Positions 11,840 to 23,361 of a stretch of 64,000 nucleotides of DNA are shown in pieces (position 1 is the stretch's first letter; each line of letters starts with the position of its first letter). The stretch lies in assembly GCA_019321725.1 (NCBI GenBank), contig CM033111.1, forward strand, positions 6,324,001 through 6,388,000. Direction: 5' to 3'. Position numbers and translations under genes: made by a program. The stretch is from Paulownia fortunei. Lineage: Eukaryota; Streptophyta; Magnoliopsida; Lamiales; Paulowniaceae. The notes below the pieces were generated by a model that worked only from the letters and a program-made list of their open reading frames with translations, had not been told where the DNA came from and did not search any database.

Positions 11840-13300
11840 TTTAGTCCTTTACATCTTTTTCGAAATTTACAGAAGCATTCACTCAGTGAGTAATAGCATA
11901 CAAGGATTCAGGGTAAACAAAGAAATAAACATTTACGATTGGATTAGTTCTTCATTTTAGTTTCGGTTGAATGATACTCACTCTCTACTTTGTGAGTTGA
12001 AGTTAATGCCTAGAAGTTGATGACTCGGGGAGTGAAAAGCTTCAGAGTTTACTTAGAGAATTGCTAGAGCATGTGCCCATGCATCATGAAATCTTGATAG
12101 GAAATGTATATTGGATTCTCAGGTCTGTCCATTTCGGTGACGGGAAAAAGGAATTTGTTATACATGTATTTATACACATCAATATATATTCTTTTTGCTT
12201 TACATTGTCTGGTGCCATTTTGTTAAATGCCACTCTGTTAACTTAGTTAATGTATGAGAGTGCGATAGTACTTGGTAGAATGCATATGCAATTTGCTGTA
12301 CAGGAAACAGGTCCCTTTATCTTGGTACTTTTTTTATCCTAAGATGTCTGTAAATGCATGCGTAATTTCCCAAAGAAAAGTTGGTAAGTCTGAAGTCAAT
12401 TGAGGGAACTGCCATTTAAATATCCTTCATAGCACATGGGGGTTTCTTGGCAGTCCAGTTATAAATAAAACAGCAGCTAGAAAAGGTGTGCTTTTACCAA
12501 GTACAGCAACAGAAGAAAGAGAAGATAAAGGCAACAATCATAGGATTTTCACCCTATAAAAAATTATGCTTCAGAAGATCTCTTTCTAGGGTAACAACCG
12601 ACAATGTGTTCTCCCACAGGTGTATACAACCATGGAACTGGGGGTCCGTACCAACATAGCAATTCCTTAAACCTAATCATTAAAATTAAAGTTCGTATAG
12701 CCGGCAAATCATGATGACTCCTTGAACCTAGTAATCATTAAAGTTTCTATAGCTAAGTATCATGAAGACCAACGCGACAGTTCTTTAAACACGATCGTTA
12801 GAGTTCCCATTGCTATAGACCAACTTTGGAATTTCAATGAAATTGATATAGCTTTCGAATTTAATTGATTTATCTCAAGAGTGTTTTTTTTTTTATGTTA
12901 ATAAATAAAATTTGACATCAAATTATTGTAGTCATGAAAATAAAGATATTAGCTTAAGTTTGCAATGATTTTAGTATTTTGTTGTGTATTAACAAACAAA
13001 ATTTGGCATCCAATTAAGATAGCCATGGAAAGAAAGATATTAGGCTAATTTGAAATAAGCACAATCAAGTCTTGCCTCGTACTGAAAAATAAAAATATTC
13101 CCTTTTGCAAGTCAATTTTTTTAGTTTTCTAATAAATTTATCATATTTGTTTTTTGACAATTTAAATATATGTTATATCAGTTAATATTATTCAATTAGA
13201 ACTAAAAAAATTGATCAGGTGATATATTTTTGTTAATTAATCAAAAGTGCCAAAGGATATATTATTTTGGGAATATGGAGCATTAATTATTAAACATTGA
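11840..13300. other. LysM 3'-UTR and intergenic sequence with a degenerate triplicate repeat
   Basis: The first few hundred bases are probably 3'-UTR. At about 12662-12820 three diverged copies of a roughly 60-bp unit follow each other (CTTAAACC, then ATCATTA, then TATAGC landmarks). No gene is seen. Confidence 0.45.
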
Positions 13301-13361
13301 TCCCCCCCCCCCCCCCAAAAAAAAAAAAGGGTAGAAATTAGTTGTCTAGTGAATTCCCTAA

Positions 13362-13611
13362 GGTTGGGTTTGGATTTAGCGATTTTCATTTGAAGAAAGA
13401 ATTTGAAATTTAAGATTTTAAATTATTATAATATTAGATGGATTTTAAATTCATCAAAAATAGAGAAAAAAGTTCAAAATACCTATTAAAGGATTTGAAA
13501 TCTGTTATAACTTAAAATTCTCCAAACTACCCAATAATTTATTATTATCATTATTATTATTATTATTATTTTAAATCCTTAACTCTCAAATTCTTTAATT
13601 CAAATATAACA
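13362..13611. mobile_element. 250-bp Tourist-like MITE, copy A
   Basis: AT-rich element with related inverted ends: the left begins GGTTGGGTTTGGATTT and the right ends in TTCAAATATAACA. TAA flanks both sides (13359-13361 and 13612-13614), as expected of PIF/Harbinger-type insertions. An element of exactly the same length with related ends lies at 28734-28983. It is non-autonomous, with no reading frame. Confidence 0.6.
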
Positions 13612-13760
13612 TAAATTTTTTTATGGGCTAATAAATCTCAAAATCTTTGTGTTCCTATTTGTAAAAGACCATACTACTAGTGAATAATTGAAAATTTATT
13701 AAACACCTAATGTCCTCTAGTAAAAAAATTAAAAATATACTACCTCATAAGATATAGGGA

Positions 13761-13960
13761 AATTGGCAAATTCCACCCCAAAATTATATGCAATTGGAAT
13801 TATGCATCTAAAAATTAAAATTTTGGCATTTTATATCACTGAAATAGGATTATCTTTGAGGTGCAAAGTGCTAAGATAATCATATTTCAGTGGTATAAAA
13901 TACCAAAAATCTAATTTTAATCGTGTCTGGTGTACAGTTTTAGGGTGCAATATACCAATT
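13761..13960. repeat. 200-bp foldback (inverted repeat) element
   Basis: The two halves are reverse complements over nearly their whole length. The left arm starts AATTGGCAAATTCCACCC and the right arm ends GGGTGCAATATACCAATT. The central arms share ATTTTATA-CACTGAAATA-GATTATCTT around a loop of about 15-20 nt near 13850-13870. It lies about 450 bp upstream of HCF136. It could be a foldback MITE and could give a long hairpin if transcribed. Confidence 0.75.
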
Positions 13961-14414
13961 ATAAGCTGCAGTAATGTTCAATTTGTGCTCACACTTGACT
14001 TTAGTTTAAAATTTAAAATTTCATATTCTTTATAAAATAAATTCCGTCAAATTAAAGTTGAGTATAACAAAATATAAAATTATTTAAATATTATAATAAA
14101 TAATTAATAATTTTAAAAAAATAAATATATTATTTTCAAAATACAAATAACAAACACATTATCATCTTTAAAAAATAATAATAATAATAATAATATTAAG
14201 CAGAGGAAAATGAAACCATACATAGGCCAAAGTTTTCACAAATTCAATTTAAATCAGGATGAAGCCAGACCGTTGGTACAACCGTTGAGATAAAAAGAAA
14301 AAATAATAATAATAAACCAACCGAATTTCGAAATCAGAGTTTGGATAAGACGTTATATGCACTGCGTGTACTGTGTGCAATCTAGAGAGAGCGATTGATA
14401 TAGATTAGATAACT
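13961..14414 (+). promoter_or_regulatory. Putative HCF136 promoter and 5'-UTR region
   Basis: AT-rich sequence with (AAT)n runs precedes the HCF136 ATG. I see no convincing TATA box close to the start. A GATAAG-type light-response core lies at about 14344, but such a short motif is weak evidence. Confidence 0.3.
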
Positions 14415-15902
14415 ATGGCGGCTCTTCAGCAGCTCACACTCGCCCATTCCTCCTCTTCCTCCATAATATCACCCCTGCCATCAAAATTTTACTCTTATTC
14501 CCATTTCCGCCGCCGTCCGCTGCTTCCTTCCGCCTCCGCTGCTCGTGAGTGTCCTCCGCCACAAGTAAATGGAATCAGCCGCCGCCAATTGATAGGCCTC
14601 CATGCTGCCGCCGCAATTTCACTTTCGCCTCTCGGAAACAAGGCATTGGCGGCGGAAGAGCCGCTTTCTGAGTGGGAAAGAGTTTACCTCCCTATTGACC
14701 CCGGCGTTGTGCTTCTCGACATTGCTTTCGTCCCCGACGACCCCTCTCACGGTTGCCTTTTACATCTACATTGTTTGTTGTCATTGTCTTTATTCTTATG
14801 TACTACTACAACTATTATGTAATACTTCTTGCTGTTGATGAGTACTTTGATTTTTAGTTGCAGTATGGATAATCTAGCTAATATGATTTAAAATGTGCTT
14901 GAGGTAATAGTATTGAACAAAATATGGAAGGTGTCCAGTATCACGATTGTTGAAGAATTGATATGACAATTAGTTGAATTATTAGATCATTTGAGTTTGC
15001 ATTTAAGATAGGACTTTTGGGCTTTGTGGACGGAGGGAACAGTTGAAAGCTGCGTCCTCACCTCAAAACCCCAATCCTTTCGTGTTAGAGATATTAAACA
15101 TTAAGCGTATCTCCTCGCTCAAGCTTTTAGATGAGGTAGTCATTCAAAAAGTTGGTTGATTTGGATTTTGGCAGGTTTTCTATTGGGGACTAGACAAACT
15201 ATTTTGGAGACGAAAGACGGAGGGAGCACTTGGGCTCCGCGTTCCATTCCATCTGCTGAAGATGAAGATTTCAACTATAGATTCAACTCGATCAGCTTCA
15301 AAGGTAAGGAAGGTTGGATTGTTGGCAAACCAGCTATTTTGTTGTACACTGCAGATGCTGGAGATACCTGGCAGCGCATACCGTTAAGTGCTCAACTTCC
15401 TGGTGATATGGTACGTGCAATCCATCTTTTTCTTAGCTTTACGGTCTTAAATTTTCTCAATTGAAATTCTTGCTTCATGATTTGACTTATTATTATTGCA
15501 GTATTAGTTCAAAGCTTTTTCATCGGACTTTGTTATGGGGGCATGCTTCATGTTAAATTTAGGATTCTCAGACAGCGAGACGTTTCTTTTCTTTTTTACT
15601 GTTGGTCCTCCATCACATGTAACTCAAAAGTCTCAATATACTCCTTCCATTCAATAATGAATGTCCATAATAAATTGGCATGGAGTTTACAATCAGAAGT
15701 TTTTAAAGACGATGGGTCTTATCATAATTTGGCCTGTTTTCAGTTCTTATTACCAGAGCACCAACTCTTGTATTATTACAAATGGTTCTTTACTTAAACT
15801 TATGTTCTACACAGATCTTCCATTTCATTGCATTTCCCCTGCTCCTACACCCAACATGGAAATACAAAATGAAGAATATACAAACACCCCCACATATATA
15901 CA

Positions 15903-15944
<42 letters not shown>

Positions 15945-17700
15945 AGCAGCAACAAAGAGGGGAGAGATTCTTCGACTCAAAGCTAAGAGCATGTGCTGGG
16001 ATAAGGCCAAACAAGTCCCAGGTCGAGATCCTGCTAGATGGAGAATAAATGCAGATGAAAATAATGTTTGCAAGCGTCTCCACTCCTGTCAGGCCTGCCT
16101 CTGCTGCGAGTCTGATATATGATCCCTTTCTCCAGAGGTGGTCAAACTGTGGTGGAGAATTGTCAAATTCTTCAAACCAGAGTAAATAGGTCGGAGTCTG
16201 ACAGGAATGACCTTCACCAAACACTAGTAAAAGGTTACTCATGTGACATTAAGTTCAGTGACGAAGAACTTGACATAATTGAATGGCTGTGTATGGATGT
16301 GTTATCCGGCCATGGAAGCAATGTCTTGTGGGGAGTATAGATGCAATGCTTGGAAAATACAAGTCAAGGGATCACATGATGATATGCAACTTGCACAAAA
16401 ATGATCGAACCTCAACGTCGTGATGTTCTCTGTATTCTAGTTTTTTTTTTTTTTTTCAAATACAGTTCCTTTTTATACGAAGAAACTCAATTCATTTAGT
16501 CTTCTGGTCCTCTCTCTCTCTCTCTCCACTTGTATACACCATAAATATATCTTTTTGGATGTTTCTAGTTGGTCAGCACAATCCAGCCTGTGTCCTACTT
16601 GTGTGTACTCCGTGTATGTTGCATTTCTTTCATTTTCTTTATTTACTAACCATTGTTATAAGAGTTGTGTTTTTGGTCATATACAACTTAAATCACCTCC
16701 AAAAGAATTTAATCACGAGTTTTTCGTTCACTTCCTGCAAATTTAAAGAAATATCGGTCATCCCCATCATCAGTTTTATCCTTTTTTGGTAAATAGAGTA
16801 TTTATCAAAAAGAAATTGTACATTAGAAGTATACTCGAAAGACCTGGAAATAAATCGAGTAATTTAAGTAAGATGGAAATTTGTTTTGATCATTGTAGGT
16901 ATATATAGAGGCCACTGGAGAGAAGGGTGCAGAAATGGTAACTGATCAAGGTGCAATATATATAACATCAAACAGAGGATACAACTGGAGGGCTGCTGTC
17001 CAGGAAACTGTTTCAGCTACTCTAAATAGGTGAGTCTTTGCTGGGGTCTTAGCTCGTGTGCTGTGGGAGATGATCTTGCATAGATATCTGCATACTACTC
17101 TATACGCGTAGTATGTTGTGTAATTGCCCTAGAAAAAACCAACACGAGATAAAACAACCAACCTTTTTTATATTTTAAATTTGTACATTTACTTTTGCTA
17201 TTATAAAAAACTGTTATGAGGTATATCTTGTTGATACACATTTTCAATATAAAGCATTCTTGGAATAAATATCATATTTAATCGCACACATTAAGCTTGC
17301 CAAAATGCATACAGCACACATTAAAACTTTAGGGTTTAAGTTTTAGTGTCTCGCACATTGGTATGACATATAACTACTCTATTAAACTACCTATGTTTCT
17401 CTAAATTAACTGCCTTTCTAATTTTCAGAAAGCTTGGCACTTCTTTTCTTTGATATAAGAAAACATAATGAGTCATTTATTTGTCTTGATCATAAACTCT
17501 TTTGAAGCCAAATTCGTAGTCAAGCACAAACATTTTGTGTGCCACAGTGACTTGTGAGAAACTAATTGTTTTTCAGCCCAGTATTTGTGATTCCGTACAT
17601 CATAATTTCACTAATGTGCCACATTTTCATTGGGCTTTGAAATATTAAATGCAGTAAATCTTGTTTACTGTAATGATTAAAATCCTTCTTAGGTCCACCT

Positions 17701-17742
<42 letters not shown>

Positions 17743-20700
17743 TTGGATTAACATCACTCTCTCTCTAGCATTATGAAGCATTGTTTTTTTTATCTTTTTC
17801 CTCCTTGTTTTATGTCCTGGGAGAAAATAGCATGACAAGTTCAGTTTCAAGAAGGGCAGGTGATAAGTGATTATGGTCCGATGTATTATTTAATCACCAC
17901 ACCAAATGTAGAATTAACTTCTACTGTTGAGAACAGTTTCTAATGGTATTACTGATTCAAAATTCTGGGCTTGCAATTTTAGTTCTAAACAAGCAATTAC
18001 TTCTTCATCCCCCAATGCTGTGCAGAACAGTTTCCAGTGGTATCAGTGGTGCAAGCTACTACACAGGCACCTTTAGCACAGTGAATCGCTCACCTGAGGG
18101 AAACTATGTTGCTGTTTCAAGCCGTGGTAACTTCTACTTGACATGGGAACCAGGTCAGGTGAGATTCTGTCACTTCGTTTTAAGTGCATTTGTAGAAAAT
18201 TTTGATTAAGAACTTCTATAGAATCAATTGTTGTAACTGAGCCACCTTCTTTAACTTTCGATGCTAACAAGATCTTTTTTTCTTTGTTTTCTTCATCCCT
18301 TTGTTTTATAAAAATTATCAAATTGATCATTTCTAATATATGGTGAATTATTGTATGAAATGTGCTTGAGAAGATTGAAAGAAGCTTACAAATGACTGCA
18401 TTATCTCAGGCATTCTGGCAGCCACATAACAGGGCTGTTGCAAGAAGAATCCAAAATATGGGCTGGAGAGCTGATGGTGGTCTTTGGCTTCTTGTACGTG
18501 GTGGGGGACTTTACCTCAGCAAGGGCACAGGGGTAAGTGAGTTTTGTATTCTGGAAGCATCATGTGTGTCGGGCATTTTTCAAGCATTATGTAAGTCACT
18601 TGATTTTCACCTTTGTAGTTTAAATACTTGCCATTTCCAATATATTCAGATAACAGAGGAATTTGAGGAAATCCCAGTACAGAGTCGTGGATTTGGGATT
18701 CTTGATGTTGGGTACCGCTCACAGGTATACACAAATCTCATACGTGGCGCGATTTTTTATGGCCTGTCTTCAGCATTTAAGAAAGGAAACAAAATAACTG
18801 TCCAGTGAGAATGGTTTATGATGATTGTAGTCTCTGCAAACTGAAATGATTACAGTAATTTAAACCAAGTTTCCAACCACTACCTGATATTTCCCCACGT
18901 TAGTATTTCTATTCAAACTCCACTAACCACTTACCATTTACAGTTTGAGATAAATACCTGGATTTTTTCCAAGCTTAAGCTCAAACTCCAGCACCAATCT
19001 TCTACTGGCAAGATTGACAGGACTTGCTCTATGATCTCATTCTAAACCCTCTGAGCACATTTAGAGAGAGCTACTACTCTTTCCATCGCAAATGTTTTAA
19101 TTTACATGAAAATTTCTTTTAACAGAGAAAAATGATATAACTCTTTGGCTCAGTTTTCTGATGATTTCATAAAGTTCTACCCAAGGAGAAACATTCCATT
19201 TTCAAAGTCACATATTATAAACAATTTTCCCACTCAATTTGCACCTTCTTATCTTTCCTTTTTCCACATTGTATCTCTCTTTTGTATCTAGTATGATTTC
19301 GTTAGATAATCTTTCTTTGTTGATGAACTCCAATTAGCCATTGGAGGATAACCATGAGGCCCGTAGCAGAAGCCACTCCAATTGTGATAGGTATGAAGAT
19401 CTTCAAGATTTCTTTGTGTAGAAAATATACCTTGAAAATGGCTGCCTTAGTTAGCCATCACAGACATCTTTCCAGAACCAGCTTTGTCATTTTAGTGATA
19501 GATCCCTGTATGGGTAAGAAGATCCAGATTATTTTTCCTTGTGTTGAAGATTCCTATGGATTGTTTAGATACTTTCCCGGCAAATCTAGCTTAAATTGAT
19601 AGTTTAATAACCAAATAAATTCTCCACAACCTGTTAGACTGCCCATCATTTGCTTGTGAAGAAAATCTCTATGATACCATTGTGAAACTCAGAAGTACTA
19701 GTCATGCCCAATAAGTTCTTCTAGTAATGTACTGTACTTTATGGAAGATGTGTCTGATTGATATAACAGCTGACAAGTAGTAAATCCTCTGGACAATTCA
19801 GCCACAATATTCTGCCTGTGGCCATTCAACATCTGGATGTTTTTTCACTCATGCAATTCCTCCAAGAATTCTTCTTCTGCTTCCTCCGAAATGATTTCTG
19901 TAATTGGGCAACACTACTTGTTCCAAGTGTACTAACATTCACTTGGTCAGAACTGTTTTCTGTTCAGTTCTGCACTTTTATGTGTTTTCATACCAATGAA
20001 ACTCAAAGCTAAACACCATTAAAATAACAAATATAATGTTTTCTTATGACCAAAACCTTAATATCCTCACTTGTATCAACCTTTCATCTCTTCATAATTT
20101 TCCCGTATTTGAGGTTTATCAGTTTAACAGGGAATTGGTGTCTAGGAGTTTCCACTTTTTCTGCTTTGTCAACACTTCCCCCTCTTGCCGTCCTTATTAT
20201 GGATAAGAAGCCAAAACAATTGTGAGCAGATATCAAAAAATTTATGAACCAATATAGCATATTTCCCAAGCAAAATATTGACTTCAGTTAATTCCTATGC
20301 TTTGGAAACAGTATGCAACTGCAAATAGATCATAGAAGTCTCATGTTTTCATCTGGCTTATGTAATTTGTAGGAGGAGGCTTGGGCTGCTGGTGGCAGTG
20401 GAATTCTGTTAAAAACTACGAACAGTGGGAAGTCCTGGATACGGGACAAGGCAGCTGACAACATTGCTGCAAATCTGTATTCTGTAAAGTGAGCTCCATT
20501 CATCCACAAGCTGCAAGTTGAATGTAGTATCTTATATAGTTGTTACTGATAAGGGAAGGAACTAGTGTTTCAGAATAATGGTTAGAAAGAGGAAAAGTCC
20601 CAGTTTTTTCAGCTGGACTTGGCTAAATTTTTATTTATTTTTTGGTTGGAGAGGGGGGTAGGGTGTTTGGGGTTTGTGGAGAATATGATCACAAATAGAA

Positions 20701-20841
20701 ATCAGTAGTATCATTCAGATGATCTCCTGCCCTCGGATCAATTTACTAATTAATTGTTAATCCATATGGTGCAGGTTTATCAATGTCAGACAAGGCTTTG
20801 TGCTAGGGAATGATGGAGTCTTGCTCAAATATCTAGGATGA
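14415..20841 (+). CDS. HCF136: Photosystem II stability/assembly factor HCF136, chloroplast lumen
   Basis: Complete gene with eight coding exons: 14415-14751, 15175-15410, 16899-17029, 18026-18158, 18410-18532, 18650-18724, 20373-20488 and 20775-20841 (TGA). Phases are consistent and give 405 aa, the usual family size. HCF136 is needed for early assembly of the PSII reaction centre. The N-terminus is a Ser-rich chloroplast transit region, then a twin-arginine lumen signal (SRRQL, a hydrophobic stretch, and an ALA-AEE cleavage site near residue 80). The mature part is a beta-propeller with Asp-box-like repeats ([32 protein letters not shown]). The conserved C-terminal blocks [33 protein letters not shown] and [14 protein letters not shown] are intact. 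Intron 2 carries an HNH-like pseudogene. Confidence 0.96.
15906..15943. repeat. (GA)n microsatellite in HCF136 intron 2
   Basis: About 19 GA dinucleotides lie immediately upstream of the HNH-like pseudogene. Open frames through this tract on either strand are repeat artefacts. Confidence 0.85.
15944..16423 (+). pseudogene. HNH-endonuclease-like pseudogene fragment in HCF136 intron 2
   Basis: Within intron 2, in sense orientation, a GC-richer segment encodes pieces of a plant HNH-endonuclease-domain protein that I recognise from the family. The first frame has [16 protein letters not shown], then [16 protein letters not shown] up to about 16122. After a shift come [20 protein letters not shown] and [17 protein letters not shown] to about 16283. 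After a second shift, [19 protein letters not shown] and a stop at 16421-16423 can be traced. The first shift falls where intact relatives have the DHIVP part of the HNH motif, so the catalytic centre is broken. No poly-A tail follows (a T-run lies at 16441), so retroposition cannot be shown. No intron is seen inside it. Confidence 0.72.
17705..17738. repeat. (CT)n microsatellite in HCF136 intron 3
   Basis: About 17 CT dinucleotides, followed nearby by a second shorter CT tract near 17757. Non-coding. Confidence 0.85.
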
Positions 20842-21526
20842 ATTAACATCTTGAATGAGGTAAGTTTGTTCAACATTATGCTTCCTTCTTTTTTGTCTGT
20901 GAGTGTAATTTCCTTCTGCATTATGGCCCATGAAATAAACCTTTAACCATGTAGGCCTTTTTCTCTTTCTCCACTTTTTTGCATGGATTCTTTGGTGTTG
21001 AAGAAAGCATCCTCCATTGAGATTTGTCCAATAAACACATACCTTCGCTTGTGGTATTCCAATTGCATTCACCTCTCACAAAATTTATGTCAAATTACAA
21101 ATTCTCCCTTCTGTTATCATGTCATGTCGTAACATAAAGATTACCATCAACAAAAACAACTAATGAAATTTTTGCCTTTACCCTTAGCAATATTGTCTTG
21201 TCTTAATGGTAAATTTACAACTTTCCATGAGGTTTGTCTAAATTTACTCAATAAAGTTTGTCCAATATATATAATTCTCCCTTTATGTTTATATTTGTTG
21301 CTTACCATAAACTTTGAAAATGATTCCATATTGTATAGTTAGTAATATTTGATTGTGTAATTTTCACTTTTATTATTTTAGAAGTGTAGTACAATCTTAT
21401 AGTTTTCCTGAATATATATAAATTCAAATATTTTTTGAAAATAATTAAGCATACACAATTTTTTCTCTCACCTTATTTTTTCCAAAATACCTTGTTAATT
21501 TTTTATTTTTTTTACCACAAATCAAA
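20842..21526. other. HCF136 3'-UTR and AT-rich intergenic sequence
   Basis: Nineteen bases after the stop there is a textbook donor (GAGGTAAGTTT, GT at 20860), so the 3'-UTR may be spliced. A matching acceptor candidate lies far downstream, at 24287-24288. No gene is seen in between. Confidence 0.35.
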
Positions 21527-23361
21527 TGCCCTTTATCTCTACTTCTTGTCTCACTTTAATCCCTGATCTTTCAATTAGATCATTTTAGTCCCTCATCTTC
21601 GAAATTAACATTATTGTAGATCAAATTAAATATTTTTCGTTAGTCTTAACATAATCTCAAGTCAAGTGCCCTCTAGAAGTCCATTTATGAGGGGATTTTG
21701 GACTTCAATTCAAAAAAAATTATGCCAAAATTCAAATTAAAGGGAAATGTACGAAATTCCAGACATAATCACCAAAAAAATGATGTCTAGAATTAGTAGT
21801 GAAAACAGGCCTGACTCCCATAGTTGCTAAAAAACCCATTTTTACCTGAAATCCTATTGTTTGCACCATTGAGGAAGAAGCCATTCGTAATTTCTCAATA
21901 TTTTCCAAAAAGTCATTGATGCCTTGACAATTTGCAATCCCTTTTTCTTGACAATAATAACTTTATGAGATTTGTCATTACAACAGTTTAAAGTTAATTC
22001 AACAAAATTCAAGAAAAAGTTTGTAAGCCTAGATTTTTTATTTTAAAAAGGATGTTGAGAAGGCCACTAATAATAGTTGAAAAGTGATCATTCAAATTTT
22101 AACAAACGATTCCCTCTTTCATTTAAGTTTAAAAGATTGAGGCACATTACATGGGAAAATGAGGTGCTAAACTGGATGTTGCAAGATTGCTTGTGCTGTT
22201 AGAGCATACGACCTAATATTAGCAAGTATCCCATTTATTATGAAATAAGGTACTTTTTATCGTACATACACTCAATATATTGTTCATCGAATATGAATAA
22301 TTTAATATAAATTGTTTACAGTATTTAAAAAACTAAATATACACTTATCAAATGTCAACAAATTTAATTTCACTATATAAACAATCATTTTTTATGTTAG
22401 GTTCTACAATAATATTAGTTATTAAGGAACTTATTTCATGAATGCGTTTTATATCTAACCCTCTTACCTCGGGTTAAAAGAATAGTGCGTTTTATGATGC
22501 CTAAAACCATTCTTTTATGTTGGGTTATTCAGTAACTTTTTTCTGAAGATGCATGTGATAACTGTATAATATATGAACATGTAAATAATTAAAAAATGCT
22601 TTCTTTTTTGTACATGTTTTAAACTTTAAAAATAAAAGAACTCGTATGTCGAGCTGATGACATATATTCAATAATTAATACTCTATCTTAAAAAGTAATT
22701 TTAGAATTTTTAAGTTCTAATTGAACTTAAATATTATGTTAAGATTATTTGTAAGTTTTAATTAATAGTATTTATAAATACATTTTTTAACTATGAATAT
22801 ATATTAACTGTATAGTAGTGTCATAACCATAAATAAAATATAGTAACATAAACAAAATAATTTTTGCATAATTTAAAAATAACCACAAACAATATAGAGA
22901 TAAAATATAATATGAAATAAGTATTATTTTGTGACAAATTCATTTACATTTGTAGTTTACTTGTATATGTTTTCATAAATTTAGGTCGATATTTTTGGTA
23001 AATTCCAAAAATTTTGTAACATACATACAACCACTATTTTGCCTTCTTGTATTTAAATTATTACGTTTTTATTAAACTCGTCTCTGTATAGTACAACCAT
23101 ACAAGGAATAAATTTTTCAGTCATAATACATTTTGTTTTGTGCCGTTCATGGATAAAAGTAGGATTGAAGACTTCAGCCATAGAGTGTACCAAAAATGCC
23201 CTTGGCTAGACGAATATTCCACCCATTTGAGAGACATTAGTCCAAAGCCAAGGAAAGCTATTAATTTTGGACTGCAAATTTAAATTAAAAGATGAGGAAC
23301 CAAAATGATGCACTTGGGAGATCAAGGACTAAAGTGACACCAAAAAGAAGAGATAAGTGCA
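21527..23361. mobile_element. About 1.8-kb non-autonomous TIR DNA transposon
   Basis: The first roughly 80 bases (CTTTATCTCTACTTCTTG, then TCACTTTAATCC, then CATTTTAGTCCCTCATCTTC) recur in inverted orientation at about 23283-23361 at roughly 75% identity by eye. Ends are TGC...GCA. The interior is AT-rich with no long reading frame, so the element is non-autonomous. Long diverged TIRs resemble Mutator-like elements, but no 9-bp duplication was visible, so the superfamily is unsure. Confidence 0.6.

Noticed and set aside
13302..13328. C15A12 homopolymer pair as a functional element
   Set aside because: Simple low-complexity sequence prone to slippage and sequencing error; nothing nearby gives it a role.
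15661..16122. Long frames on both strands through the (GA)n tract in HCF136 intron 2
   Set aside because: The RERERE and SLSLSL parts are microsatellite artefacts. Only the downstream HNH-like part is meaningful, and it is described as a pseudogene.
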